Made by a program: the position numbers and the translations under genes
From: Deltaproteobacteria bacterium UBA5205
GTDB lineage: Bacteria > Desulfobacterota > Syntrophorhabdia > Syntrophorhabdales > Syntrophorhabdaceae
Length of the DNA stretch: 64,000 nucleotides
NCBI GenBank assembly: GCA_002412715.1
Contig: DHVP01000042.1
Span: forward strand, 144,489-208,488
Direction of reading: 5' to 3'
In this document: piece by piece, positions 33,801 to 42,258 of the stretch
Numbering within the stretch: the stretch's first letter is position 1
How the letters are laid out: every line of letters begins with the position of its first letter
The notes under the pieces: model-generated
Seen by the model: only the letters and a program-made list of their open reading frames with translations
Told to the model about the DNA's origin: nothing
Database searches by the model: none

Positions 33801-35896
33801 CAGCACACCTCCTTGAGATCGATCCAGAGGAACCCGTAATCGTCGACGGAAACATGTGAACCCTCACCCACTATGAGGGTCGATTCTTTTTCCTCGATGA
33901 TCGCGGGACCGGGAAACTCCGCTGACGGAAAAAGATTGTAGCGGTCATAAACGGTAAAGGGTATGAAATCCTTTGAGATTGGCGAATATGCCAGACGTTG
34001 CCCCTTGACCGCCTTTTCCAGGGTACGGCCCTTTCCATCGACCCTGGGCAATTGCAGCAATTTTTCGGGAAGGCTGGCCCTGACTTTGAAGTTTATGAAT
34101 TCTACTTCCGAGTCGGGGTAGGTCCTCCCGTAAAGCCTTTCATAGACATCGTCAAAAAACTTCCTGACCTCGGCAGGTGTAACCTTCGCGAAATCGCCTC
34201 CCGGCACCGGGATGTTCATCTCCGAGCCCTGGCCGACGAAACGCATATCCAGGGATCTCTCGAAACGGATCATGTCTCCGCTTGCCTCTTTTTGCAGTAT
34301 CTTCGATGCATCACTTTCAAGCCCTTTAAAGATGCCTTCGATATCGTCAAAAGAGGCATCGTTCAGGGACACCTTGTGGCTCCTGAGAAGGTCGAATGCC
34401 CGGGGCGCCGTGAAGAATCCCATCGCCGATCCGACTCCCGCATTGGGTGGAATGAGCATTCGGGGTGCTCCCAGTTTCTTTGCAAGCCCGTATGCATGGA
34501 CGGGTCCTGCGCCGCCGAAAGCGGATATGGTGACAATCTTGGGATTGCCGCCCTTCTCGGCGATGTGGGTCTTTGCCGCGGCCGCCATTGTCTCATTAAT
34601 GAGATCATGGATCCCCCAGACAGCCTGAATGAAGGAAACACCGAGGGGTTTGGCTATCTTCTCCTCAACACCCCTGCGGGCTCCTTCCTTGTCGAGTTTC
34701 ATTGTCCCGCCGAGAAAATAGTTCTCATCGAGATAGCCCAGAAGGAGATCGGCATCGGTCACGCAGGGGTCTTGTCCTCCCCTGCCGTAACAGATAGGCC
34801 CGGGATCCGCGCCCGAACTTTCCGGCCCCACCTGGAGCGTTCCCAATTTGCTCACCTTCGCTATGCTGCCGCCGCCGGCGCCAATCTCCATGAGATCAAC
34901 CACGGGGACCTGGATGGTGAGGCCGCTTCCTTTCATGAACCTCTGGACCCGGCCCACCTCGAAGGTCGGAACGACGCCCGCAACGCCTTTCTGAATAAGA
35001 CAGGATTTGGCCGTGGTGCCGCCCATGTCGAAGCAAAACATCTCGGAAATGTTGAAATGCTTGCCGTAATACTGGCCGGCTATAACGGCCGCCGTCGGCC
35101 CCGATTCGATGATCCGCACGGGGAATTCGGCTGCCGTTGCAACGGAGGTAACACCTCCGCTGGACAGCATGATGAAGAGTTTGCCCGTAAACCCTATCGA
35201 TTCCAGGCGACCTGAAAGTTTCGACAGGTACCGGCCTGTCAGCGGCTTTACATACGCGTTCGTCACGGTAGTGCTTGTTCTTTCATATTCCTTGATCTGG
35301 GGGAGAACACGATATGAGATCGAGGTGGAAACCCCGGGGGCCTCTTTGTGGATAATCTCCTCGATCATAAGCTCGTGAACCGGATTTTCAAAGGAATTAA
35401 GAAGGCATACGGCTATGGATTCCACACCCATGCCCACAAGCGCCCGCACGGCTCTTACCGCATCGTCGGGATCGAGGGGCCTCAGGATCGTTCCGTCGCT
35501 CCTGATCCGTTCGTCCACCTCGAGGCGGTATTTTCTCGGAATCAGGGGCTTCGGGAATTCCGCAAATATATCGTAGGGCGCATAACGAATCTCACGACCG
35601 ATCTCCAGGATGTCCCTGAAACCCTTTGTCGTGATGAGGCCCGTTCTCGCTCCTTTTCTCTCGATTATTGAATTGATGACGAGTGTCGTTCCATGTATCA
35701 GTTCGTCCAGTTTTCCCACAAAATCAGGGGTTGTCGTCTCAAGGGCCCTGATCCCTTCTTCCACGGCGTCCGATGGATCCCGGGGTGTGGTTAGACACTT
35801 GCCTGTCTTTATCTCTCCCGTTTGGTCGTCAAGTAAAACAAAGTCAGTAAACGTGCCGCCGATATCACAACCCAGCCGGTAATACCTGTCTTGCAT
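33800..35896 (-). CDS. Hydantoinase A/5-oxoprolinase family subunit (HyuA-like)
   Basis: A 698-residue ATP-binding subunit with the actin-like phosphate loop RLGCDIGGTFTDFVLLDD at the start, the second glycine loop CFDMGGTTAKSCLI, and AFGGAGPVHAYGLAKKLG. Known relatives couple ATP hydrolysis to opening of lactam rings, including a hydantoinase-like enzyme of anaerobic indoleacetate breakdown that opens the oxindole ring to a 2-aminophenylsuccinate. GAAAGGGGG precedes ATG 35896. Lies 132 bases after the mutase large-subunit gene; this gap may hold a promoter but I see no clear one. Confidence 0.9.
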   Translation of the reverse strand: MQDRYYRLGCDIGGTFTDFVLLDDQTGEIKTGKCLTTPRDPSDAVEEGIRALETTTPDFVGKLDELIHGTTLVINSIIERKGARTGLITTKGFRDILEIGREIRYAPYDIFAEFPKPLIPRKYRLEVDERIRSDGTILRPLDPDDAVRAVRALVGMGVESIAVCLLNSFENPVHELMIEEIIHKEAPGVSTSISYRVLPQIKEYERTSTTVTNAYVKPLTGRYLSKLSGRLESIGFTGKLFIMLSSGGVTSVATAAEFPVRIIESGPTAAVIAGQYYGKHFNISEMFCFDMGGTTAKSCLIQKGVAGVVPTFEVGRVQRFMKGSGLTIQVPVVDLMEIGAGGGSIAKVSKLGTLQVGPESSGADPGPICYGRGGQDPCVTDADLLLGYLDENYFLGGTMKLDKEGARRGVEEKIAKPLGVSFIQAVWGIHDLINETMAAAAKTHIAEKGGNPKIVTISAFGGAGPVHAYGLAKKLGAPRMLIPPNAGVGSAMGFFTAPRAFDLLRSHKVSLNDASFDDIEGIFKGLESDASKILQKEASGDMIRFERSLDMRFVGQGSEMNIPVPGGDFAKVTPAEVRKFFDDVYERLYGRTYPDSEVEFINFKVRASLPEKLLQLPRVDGKGRTLEKAVKGQRLAYSPISKDFIPFTVYDRYNLFPSAEFPGPAIIEEKESTLIVGEGSHVSVDDYGFLWIDLKEVC

Positions 35897-36028
35897 TATA
35901 ATCCCCCTTTCAAAAACCGCCGCAGCGGCTTGACCGCTTGAACAACGTGAACATCAATCGTGTACGGGTTACCGGCTACTCGAACCGTTCACGGCGATTC
36001 GAGCGGCATCCTCCATAACCCCCGTGCG

Positions 36029-37657
36029 CTAAAAAAGTCCCGGTTCCTGAAACTCTCCGAAAACATCCCGGAAAACCCTTGTCATCTCGCCCACCGTCGC
36101 ATAGGCTTTGCAACACTCGACAAGATAAGGCATCACGTTCTTTCCCGCCCTGGTGGCCTCCTCAAGCTCCTTGAGTGTCCGGAGTACCTCGCGGTCATTC
36201 CTTTCCCGGCGAAGCTGCTTCAGGCTCTCCATCTGTTTTTCGGCGGACTCCCCTGTATATTCGTGGAGCTCAACGTCCATCGGTTCGCCTTCCGTATGGA
36301 TGTTGAGGCCTACCTTCTTCAATTCGCCGGACTGCAATCCTTTCTCATACTCATAGGCCTGTTGTGACACGAGACGCTGGACGTACCCGGTACCTACGGC
36401 CTGCACGATGCCTCCGACCTTCTCGATCTTTGCCATCTCCTCTTCTATCTTCGTCTCCATCTCCTTGGTGATAGTCTCGATGAAATAACTGCCGGCGAGC
36501 GGGTCGACGGTATCCCGAAGTCCTATTTCGTCCATGAGAAGCTGCAGTGTACGAAGGGATATGATCGCCGAATGAGGTGTCGGGATGGTGTATGCCTCAT
36601 CGTAGCTGCAAAGGGCTATGGTCTGCGCCCCTGCCAGAGCGGCAGACAATGCATAATAAGCGCCTCGCATGATATTGTTTTCAGGCTGGGCCTTGGTCAG
36701 GCCGTAGCCGCCCCCGCCGAAAAGACCGCGCAGATACATATTCGAGTCTTTTTTTACGCCGTATTTCTCTTTAAGATTCCTGGCCCAGAGCTTCCTGGCA
36801 GCCCTGAACTTCGCGACCTGCTCCCAGATATTGCCAAAGACGTTCAGATTGAAGGAGAACCGGCCAACAAAGTCGTCGACGTCGTATCCGCGCTTCAGGA
36901 CATTGTCTATGTATGCATTGGCAATGAGTATGGCATAGCTGATCTCCTGGGCGGGCGTCGCCCCCGATTCCCGGATGTGATAACCGCATATGCTTACCGG
37001 GTTCGTCCTGGGCATCGCATTTATGGAATACTCTATAGTATCGCCGATAAGGTTTACTGCAGGTTCAACGGGAAAGATCCAGGAACCCCTGCCGATCATC
37101 TCTTTGAGGATGTCGTTCTGGGGGGTCGCCGATATCTTCTTGGGATCGAAGCCGAATTTTTCCGCAACAGCCTGGTACATCGCGAGCATGATCGAGGCCA
37201 CCGCGTTGATCGTAAGACCGGAGCCGATCTTTTCAAGATTTATGTCCTTAAAGGCGATCTCGAAATCCCTGAGCGAATCGATGGCCATGCCGACCCTGCC
37301 AACTTCTCCCTCGGCCATCGGGTCGTCGGAATCATATCCCATCTGGGTAGGCAGGTCGAAGGCCACATTGAGCCCGGTCTGGCCGTGGGATATCATGAGC
37401 TTGAATCGTTCGTTCGATTCCTCGGGCGTGCCGAAACCTGTATATTGTCTCGTTGTCCATGCCCTGCTGCGGAAGCCTTCGGCGTGAATGCCCCGGGTGA
37501 AGGGATACTGCCCGGGTTCCGCCAGGTCTTTTTCGTACGAGAAACCCACGTGTTCCAGATCTTCAGGACCGTAGCACGCCTTCACATGGATGCCCGACTG
37601 CAATGTCACATCGGTAATCCGGTCCTTCTCATCCTTGGTATATTTGGCTACTCCCAT
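36029..37657 (-). CDS. Methylmalonyl-CoA mutase-like large subunit with altered active site
   Basis: A 542-residue TIM-barrel subunit of a B12-dependent acyl-CoA mutase. Family features kept: TTRQYTGFGT (Tyr72, equal to the Tyr of methylmalonyl-CoA mutase), AFDLPTQMGYDSDDP, QNDILKE, and SICGYHIRESGATPAQE (His227). Two usually invariant substrate-pocket motifs are changed: the HxQTSxxxL segment reads GLFGGGGYGL (311-320) and the HTNxxDEA segment reads ALCSYDEA (348-355). The loss of bulky polar residues fits a larger, probably aryl-substituted substrate, such as 2-aminophenylsuccinyl-CoA. The B12 domain is a separate gene just upstream, as in other non-methylmalonyl mutases. Plain methylmalonyl-CoA mutase is unlikely. 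Confidence 0.88.
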   Translation of the reverse strand: MGVAKYTKDEKDRITDVTLQSGIHVKACYGPEDLEHVGFSYEKDLAEPGQYPFTRGIHAEGFRSRAWTTRQYTGFGTPEESNERFKLMISHGQTGLNVAFDLPTQMGYDSDDPMAEGEVGRVGMAIDSLRDFEIAFKDINLEKIGSGLTINAVASIMLAMYQAVAEKFGFDPKKISATPQNDILKEMIGRGSWIFPVEPAVNLIGDTIEYSINAMPRTNPVSICGYHIRESGATPAQEISYAILIANAYIDNVLKRGYDVDDFVGRFSFNLNVFGNIWEQVAKFRAARKLWARNLKEKYGVKKDSNMYLRGLFGGGGYGLTKAQPENNIMRGAYYALSAALAGAQTIALCSYDEAYTIPTPHSAIISLRTLQLLMDEIGLRDTVDPLAGSYFIETITKEMETKIEEEMAKIEKVGGIVQAVGTGYVQRLVSQQAYEYEKGLQSGELKKVGLNIHTEGEPMDVELHEYTGESAEKQMESLKQLRRERNDREVLRTLKELEEATRAGKNVMPYLVECCKAYATVGEMTRVFRDVFGEFQEPGLF

Positions 37658-37668
37658 TATATGCCTCC

Positions 37669-38070
37669 TCAGGACTTCTTCGCATTTTCGTTGATAAAAC
37701 CGGCGATCTCGGAAAAAGGTGTCCCGCCGGGGAAGACACCCTTCGCGCCCAGTTCCTTGAGCTTCGGAATGTCCCGGTTGGGTATAACCCCGCCGACGAC
37801 GATCATCTTGTCGTCGATGCCCTCTTCCCGGGCCTTTTTCACCAGCTTTTCTGTAATGGGAATGTGGGCGCCGCTCATAATCGAGAGCCCGATTACATCC
37901 ACATCCTCCTGGATCGCTATCCTGATGATCTGATCCACAGTCTTATGAAGTCCGGTATAGATAACCTCCATGCCCGCTTCCTTGAGGGCGTGGGCAACCA
38001 CTTTCGCCCCGCGGTCATGTCCGTCCAGTCCCGGCTTCGCAACTAAGATTTTGATGGGCCGTGTGTCCAA
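37669..38070 (-). CDS. B12-binding small subunit of the acyl-CoA mutase
   Basis: A 133-residue cobalamin-binding domain with the base-off/His-on motif DGHDRG (LVAKPGLDGHDRGAK), SIMSGAHIP and the nucleotide-loop glycine motif VVGGVIPNRD. It carries adenosylcobalamin for the large subunit encoded 11 bases downstream. The separate small subunit resembles those of 2-hydroxyisobutyryl-, ethyl- and arylsuccinyl-type mutases. GntR regulator gene precedes it. Confidence 0.92.
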   Translation of the reverse strand: MDTRPIKILVAKPGLDGHDRGAKVVAHALKEAGMEVIYTGLHKTVDQIIRIAIQEDVDVIGLSIMSGAHIPITEKLVKKAREEGIDDKMIVVGGVIPNRDIPKLKELGAKGVFPGGTPFSEIAGFINENAKKS

Positions 38071-38111
38071 TAGTGCCTCCTTGTTTGTTTCATATGACTT
38101 GTTGTAAGCCC

Positions 38112-38831
38112 CTAGACCGTTTTGCCTGCATCGAATTCCTTAATGATGATATCCATGCCCCTTAAGATATGTTTCCTGACAAGTTCTTCGACCTTCTTCT
38201 TGTCTTTGCGCCGCATAGCCTTGACCATCTCTTCGTGGTCCTGGAGGGAAACTTTTGCGTAGTGCTCGCACTCAAGAAGCGGCCTTCGGTAGCGATGAAT
38301 GGCATCCCTGAAACTGTTGATCAGGGAATAGAGTTTACCGCTTCCCGCAGCCTTGTAAATGATCTCATGAAACTGGGTATTGAGCTGCATGAGCTTATCC
38401 GTGTTGCCTTTGTTTTCAAAGGCCGTGCGGTAAGCCTTTATACTGTCCTCCAGCTTCTTCACTATTGAGTCGTTGATATGTTCCGTGGCGAGATAGGCGG
38501 CGTAGCTTTCAAGAAGGGCCCTGATGCCGAGAGTCTCTTCGATCTCCTCCCGTGTCAACCCCTTGACTACAAACCCCCGCACCCCGGTTTTTTCAACGAG
38601 ACCTTCCTGCTCCAGTTTCTTCACCGCTTCCCGTACGGGGACCCGACTTACCTCCATCTGGACGGAGAGCTGGTTCTCTATGAGCCTCTGCCCCGGAGGA
38701 ATGTCCCCCTTGACGATGGCCTGCTTCAGAAAATCATATGCCACGTCCCCCATGGAACGAGGTTTGTCCAGGGCCCGTATCCCTTTGAGCGGATTTGCTT
38801 TTGTCGTTGTCTTTTTCGCTGTGTCCTTCAT
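38112..38831 (-). CDS. GntR/FadR-type transcriptional regulator
   Basis: A 239-residue regulator: winged helix-turn-helix in residues about 25-95 (SVQMEVSRVPVREAVKKLEQEGLVE) and a C-terminal FCD ligand-binding domain (LNTQFHEIIYKAAGSG, HEEMVKAMRRKD), whose conserved Asp/His residues bind metal and carboxylate ligands. It sits in the middle of the catabolic cluster and is likely its local regulator, with an acid or acyl-CoA as effector. ATG 38831 fits the family; ATG 38861 is without a ribosome site. Confidence 0.88.
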   Translation of the reverse strand: MKDTAKKTTTKANPLKGIRALDKPRSMGDVAYDFLKQAIVKGDIPPGQRLIENQLSVQMEVSRVPVREAVKKLEQEGLVEKTGVRGFVVKGLTREEIEETLGIRALLESYAAYLATEHINDSIVKKLEDSIKAYRTAFENKGNTDKLMQLNTQFHEIIYKAAGSGKLYSLINSFRDAIHRYRRPLLECEHYAKVSLQDHEEMVKAMRRKDKKKVEELVRKHILRGMDIIIKEFDAGKTV

Positions 38832-38864
38832 TGTAAACCCCGTTAGCCCATTCCAGGCCATGAC

Positions 38865-39146
38865 TTAGCCAAACCGGTACTGAACACCATATTCGCCTGA
38901 CGGGTAATCCCAGGTAACGGACCCATGAGTACAGGCGATAAGACAGGTACCGCACTCCAGGCATCCCGCATATTCAACGACCATTTCGCCGGTCTCCTCG
39001 TTGAGGGAATACAGATGGCCCGGACAGACGATGACGCACATGCGTTCCTTGCAGCCTGCGCAAATAGACTGGTTCAGCGTGATATGGCTTTTTGTATCAT
39101 TCTTGATCGCGTTGAGGGCGATCTTCTCTTCCACTTTTTTTGTCAT
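38865..39146 (-). CDS. fixX: FixX-like ferredoxin
   Basis: A 93-residue ferredoxin of the FixX type. Cys residues in SICAGCKERMCVIVCPG and AGCLECGTCLIACTHG can bind [4Fe-4S] clusters. In FixABCX and ETF:quinone oxidoreductase systems this domain works with FixC. Its ATG overlaps the fixC stop (ATGA). Confidence 0.92.
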   Translation of the reverse strand: MTKKVEEKIALNAIKNDTKSHITLNQSICAGCKERMCVIVCPGHLYSLNEETGEMVVEYAGCLECGTCLIACTHGSVTWDYPSGEYGVQYRFG

Positions 39147-40432
39147 AACTTCCTCGCAGCTAGGAGGTCCTTCAGGGTTTCCATGTTGAGGACATATTTT
39201 TTTGCAACCCTTTTTGCCGTCCTGTAGAGACTCTCTTTCGGTTTGTCCCCGATCGTGAACAGTTCATCGAAAAGTTCGCACATGAACCGTGGATAGACTG
39301 TGAAGAACCGCTGCCTGTCAAGCACCTCCCGGGAATTACGGAATGTCTCCATATCGGGAAGCACAAAGCTCTCGCGTAATTTCTTTTCATACCGGGACAG
39401 GAAGTTCTCCGAAACGTCATTGCCATCGAGAGCTTCCACGGCCGTCTCGGCCGCCATCACTCCGGAGGCGATCGCAAATTCCATACCCCTGACGGTAAGG
39501 CCGAGGTTGAGTGCAAAGCCCGCCGCATCCCCGGCAACAAGCATACCGCCGGTACAGAGCTTCGGGACGGTCCCGATCCCCGCCTCAGAGATGACATGGG
39601 CGGAATATTCCCTCAGTTCGCCTCCCCGCACCCACCGCTGCACCTCCGGCCGGTTGACAAATCCCTCCATGAGCCCCGGTGCATCGAACCCCCCGTCGGA
39701 GCACACAAGAGAACCTATCCCCACAACAAGGCCGAGGGACAGTGTATCCCTGTTCGTATAGAGAAATCCGCCGCCGAACAGGCCCCCGGTGACGGAACCC
39801 ATATAAAGGCCTGCCGCGCCCTCTTCGGAACCAAGGCCGAAACGCTGTTCGATAGTCCCTTCGTCAAGCTGATATATCTCCTTTATCGCAACCGCCAGGT
39901 TTTCCGCTTTGTGGGGCTGTCTTAAACCCGCCTTCTGAGCCAGGAAAGATAGCGCACCGTCGGCGGCTATGACCACGTGGGCCCCGATCTCCTCGTTCCC
40001 TGACCTGATGCCCGCCACGCGCCCATCCTCCCAGAGGAGATCGTCGACCTTCTTCTTGGAGATAATAAAGGCGCCCTTTGCCGCTACCTGATCGGCGAAC
40101 CAGGCGTCAAACTTCGCCCTGAGCACCGTGTAGCTCATAAAGGGTTCATGTTTCCATTTTTCATTCCCATATTCGAAGGCGACTGCGCTGCTTTCATCAA
40201 GAACGGTGATCATTTCTCTGACAACATGGCGTTCAAAGGGCGCCGAACCGATAATATCGGGCAGGTAGGACCTGATGGGGTCAACGTAGATGCGCCCACC
40301 CGTTACGTTCTTGCTTCCCGGCGCATCGCCCCGTTCGAGAAGGATGACCTGCTTGCCGGCATCCGCAAGGCGGTATGCGGCGGAAAGTCCGGCCAGCCCC
40401 CCTCCGACAACAATGGCGTCGATCTTATCCAC
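39143..40432 (-). CDS. fixC: FixC-like ETF:quinone oxidoreductase flavoprotein
   Basis: A 429-residue FAD protein of the geranylgeranyl-reductase/ETF-QO group: VVGGGLAGLSAAYRLADAG for FAD binding, VIAADGALSFLAQKAG, and LVAGDAAGFALNLGLTVRGMEFA. Lacks the C-terminal ferredoxin domain of ETF-QO, which is supplied by the next gene (fixX). It should pass electrons from EtfAB to the membrane quinone pool or take part in electron bifurcation. Follows the ETF alpha gene by 10 bases. Confidence 0.9.
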   Translation of the reverse strand: MDKIDAIVVGGGLAGLSAAYRLADAGKQVILLERGDAPGSKNVTGGRIYVDPIRSYLPDIIGSAPFERHVVREMITVLDESSAVAFEYGNEKWKHEPFMSYTVLRAKFDAWFADQVAAKGAFIISKKKVDDLLWEDGRVAGIRSGNEEIGAHVVIAADGALSFLAQKAGLRQPHKAENLAVAIKEIYQLDEGTIEQRFGLGSEEGAAGLYMGSVTGGLFGGGFLYTNRDTLSLGLVVGIGSLVCSDGGFDAPGLMEGFVNRPEVQRWVRGGELREYSAHVISEAGIGTVPKLCTGGMLVAGDAAGFALNLGLTVRGMEFAIASGVMAAETAVEALDGNDVSENFLSRYEKKLRESFVLPDMETFRNSREVLDRQRFFTVYPRFMCELFDELFTIGDKPKESLYRTAKRVAKKYVLNMETLKDLLAARKL

Positions 40433-40442
40433 GTAGACTCAC

Positions 40443-41423
40443 CTATACCCTTTCCTTGTGCCTCTTGAACTCCTCGGTCATCGCCGGAAGCACCTCGAAC
40501 AGGTCGCCGACGATACCGTAATTGGCATAGTTGAAGATGATAGCGTTGGGGTCACGGTTGACAGCAACGATAACCTTTGACGAATCCATACCCATGATGT
40601 GATGGATGGCACCGGAAATGCCCGCCCCGATGTATAGCTTCGGCGATACCGTTTTACCGCTCTTGCCGATCTGGTCTGCCTGATCGCGCCATTTGGCGTC
40701 CACCACCGACCTCGTCGCGCCGACGGTGGCACCGATCACAACCGCGAGGTCTTCAATGACTTTGAAGTTTTCGGCTGCCTTGAGACCGCGTCCACCCGCC
40801 ACGATGAGGTCTGCCTCAGTGATATCGACAGCATCCTTCCTGGTATCATCGACACGCAGGAGGCGTGTATGGATCGATCCGGCCTGCAACCCGACCGCCA
40901 CTTCCACGTATTCGCCGTTGATCCCTTCAGGCATATCCATCGCAAAACTGTTGGGCCTCACCGTAACCACCACCGGGGAGGCCGGGCATGCAACCTCCGC
41001 AAAGACCTTACCCCCGAACATGGGCCTCACAAAGGTGATCGGGTCATCGAACCAGTTCGCCGCCGTCACGTCGGAGACTATTCCGGTTTCAAGGATGACC
41101 GCCGTACGGGGAAGAAAATCACGTCCTACTCCCGTGGCGCCCGCCATGATCATCCCGGCCCCTATCTGCCTCGCATGGCCGGCAACCGCATGAGCGTAAC
41201 CCTCCGGACTGTAGGCGGCAAGTTCCGGATCGGTCAGGCGGACCAGCTTATGCGTACATGATAGAAGTCTGTTCTTGAGAACATCGGATACGGCGCCCAA
41301 ACAGACCGCCTCCATACTGAACCGTCCGCTCTCGGCGAGCCTCGCCGCCTCGCACAACACCTCCATGGAGGCCTTTCTGGGCTCATCACCCTTCGTTTCC
41401 ACAAACACAAGGACCTTGTCCAT
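40443..41423 (-). CDS. etfA: Electron transfer flavoprotein alpha subunit (FixB)
   Basis: A 326-residue ETF alpha subunit. The C-terminal FAD domain is clear: IVAGGRGLKAAENF, VIGATVGATRSVVDA, QIGKSGKTVSPKLYIGAGISGAIHHIMGM and NRDPNAIIFNYANYGIVGD. With the beta subunit it accepts electrons from acyl-CoA dehydrogenases encoded just upstream and hands them to FixC/FixX. Whether it bifurcates cannot be read with certainty. Confidence 0.93.
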   Translation of the reverse strand: MDKVLVFVETKGDEPRKASMEVLCEAARLAESGRFSMEAVCLGAVSDVLKNRLLSCTHKLVRLTDPELAAYSPEGYAHAVAGHARQIGAGMIMAGATGVGRDFLPRTAVILETGIVSDVTAANWFDDPITFVRPMFGGKVFAEVACPASPVVVTVRPNSFAMDMPEGINGEYVEVAVGLQAGSIHTRLLRVDDTRKDAVDITEADLIVAGGRGLKAAENFKVIEDLAVVIGATVGATRSVVDAKWRDQADQIGKSGKTVSPKLYIGAGISGAIHHIMGMDSSKVIVAVNRDPNAIIFNYANYGIVGDLFEVLPAMTEEFKRHKERV

Positions 41424-41436
41424 CTTTGCCCCCTAT

Positions 41437-42219
41437 TTATATGACCCTTTCGACGTCTGCAAGGATTCTTACAATCTCAGCCGCCGCCTGCCGCGGTTCT
41501 CCTTCAATGAACTGCACCGCCGGCCGTTTCTTTCGAGGCAGGTATCGCTCTATCCGTGTCTTCGATCCATCGGGACCACCCATCTCTTTGGTCAGCCCCA
41601 GGTCTTCCACGGGCACTTTCGGTATCTGCACCTTCATGGCCTTCATGACACCCGTGATAAGAGGTACCCTCGGTTCGTTGAGACCTTTCTGCGCCGTGAA
41701 AATCGCGGGAAGGGTCACTTCGATGACCTCTTTCGTTCCTTCAAGAACGGATTCGACGACGGCCTTCCCATCGTCCACGTCAAGTTTCACGACGACACCC
41801 ACATGCGGCAGCCCCAGGAACTGGGCAACCATCTGGGGAACCTCGCCGCGGTCGGCGTCTATGGCCTGCCTGCCGCAAAGGATAATATCAAAGGTCTCTT
41901 TCTGAACGGCGCGGCTGAGGGCAAGCGCCGTATTATAACCGTCGCTGCCGGCAAAAGATTCATCCTCGATCAGCATCGCTTCGTCGGCGCCCATGGCAAT
42001 GGCCGTGCGCAGGGCCTCTATGGCCTTGGTCCCTCCCAGGGAGATGGCCTTTACATTACCCCCGTGCTTTTCTCTTATCCTCAGCGCCTCTTCAAGGGCA
42101 AACTCATCAAAAAGATTAATGACGAACTTGGGCTCGATATTGAGATCCTTTCCGCTGGCGGCTATCTCCACCAGGGCCTCGGGATCCGGTACCTGTTTGA
42201 TCAAAACCAAAATATTCAT
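41437..42219 (-). CDS. etfB: Electron transfer flavoprotein beta subunit (FixA)
   Basis: A 260-residue ETF beta subunit beginning MNILVLIKQVPDPEALVEI, with LCGRQAIDADRGEVPQMVAQ (nucleotide-binding loop) and the family end region LPRKKRPAVQFIEGEP. Its gene lies 14 bases before etfA and 39 bases after an acyl-CoA dehydrogenase gene, so ETF and dehydrogenases are made together. Confidence 0.93.
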   Translation of the reverse strand: MNILVLIKQVPDPEALVEIAASGKDLNIEPKFVINLFDEFALEEALRIREKHGGNVKAISLGGTKAIEALRTAIAMGADEAMLIEDESFAGSDGYNTALALSRAVQKETFDIILCGRQAIDADRGEVPQMVAQFLGLPHVGVVVKLDVDDGKAVVESVLEGTKEVIEVTLPAIFTAQKGLNEPRVPLITGVMKAMKVQIPKVPVEDLGLTKEMGGPDGSKTRIERYLPRKKRPAVQFIEGEPRQAAAEIVRILADVERVI

Positions 42220-42258
42220 ATTGTTTTACCTCGCACTTCCTCATTCGCGGAGGAATGT

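Noticed and set aside
32091..35896. Acetone or acetophenone carboxylase
   Set aside because: HyuA/HyuB relatives include these, but the extra small subunits of those enzymes are missing and the neighbours suit lactam opening better. Not fully excluded.
36029..38070. Ordinary methylmalonyl-CoA mutase for propionate metabolism
   Set aside because: Pocket motifs are changed, the small subunit is separate, and no carboxytransferase or propionyl-CoA genes are nearby.
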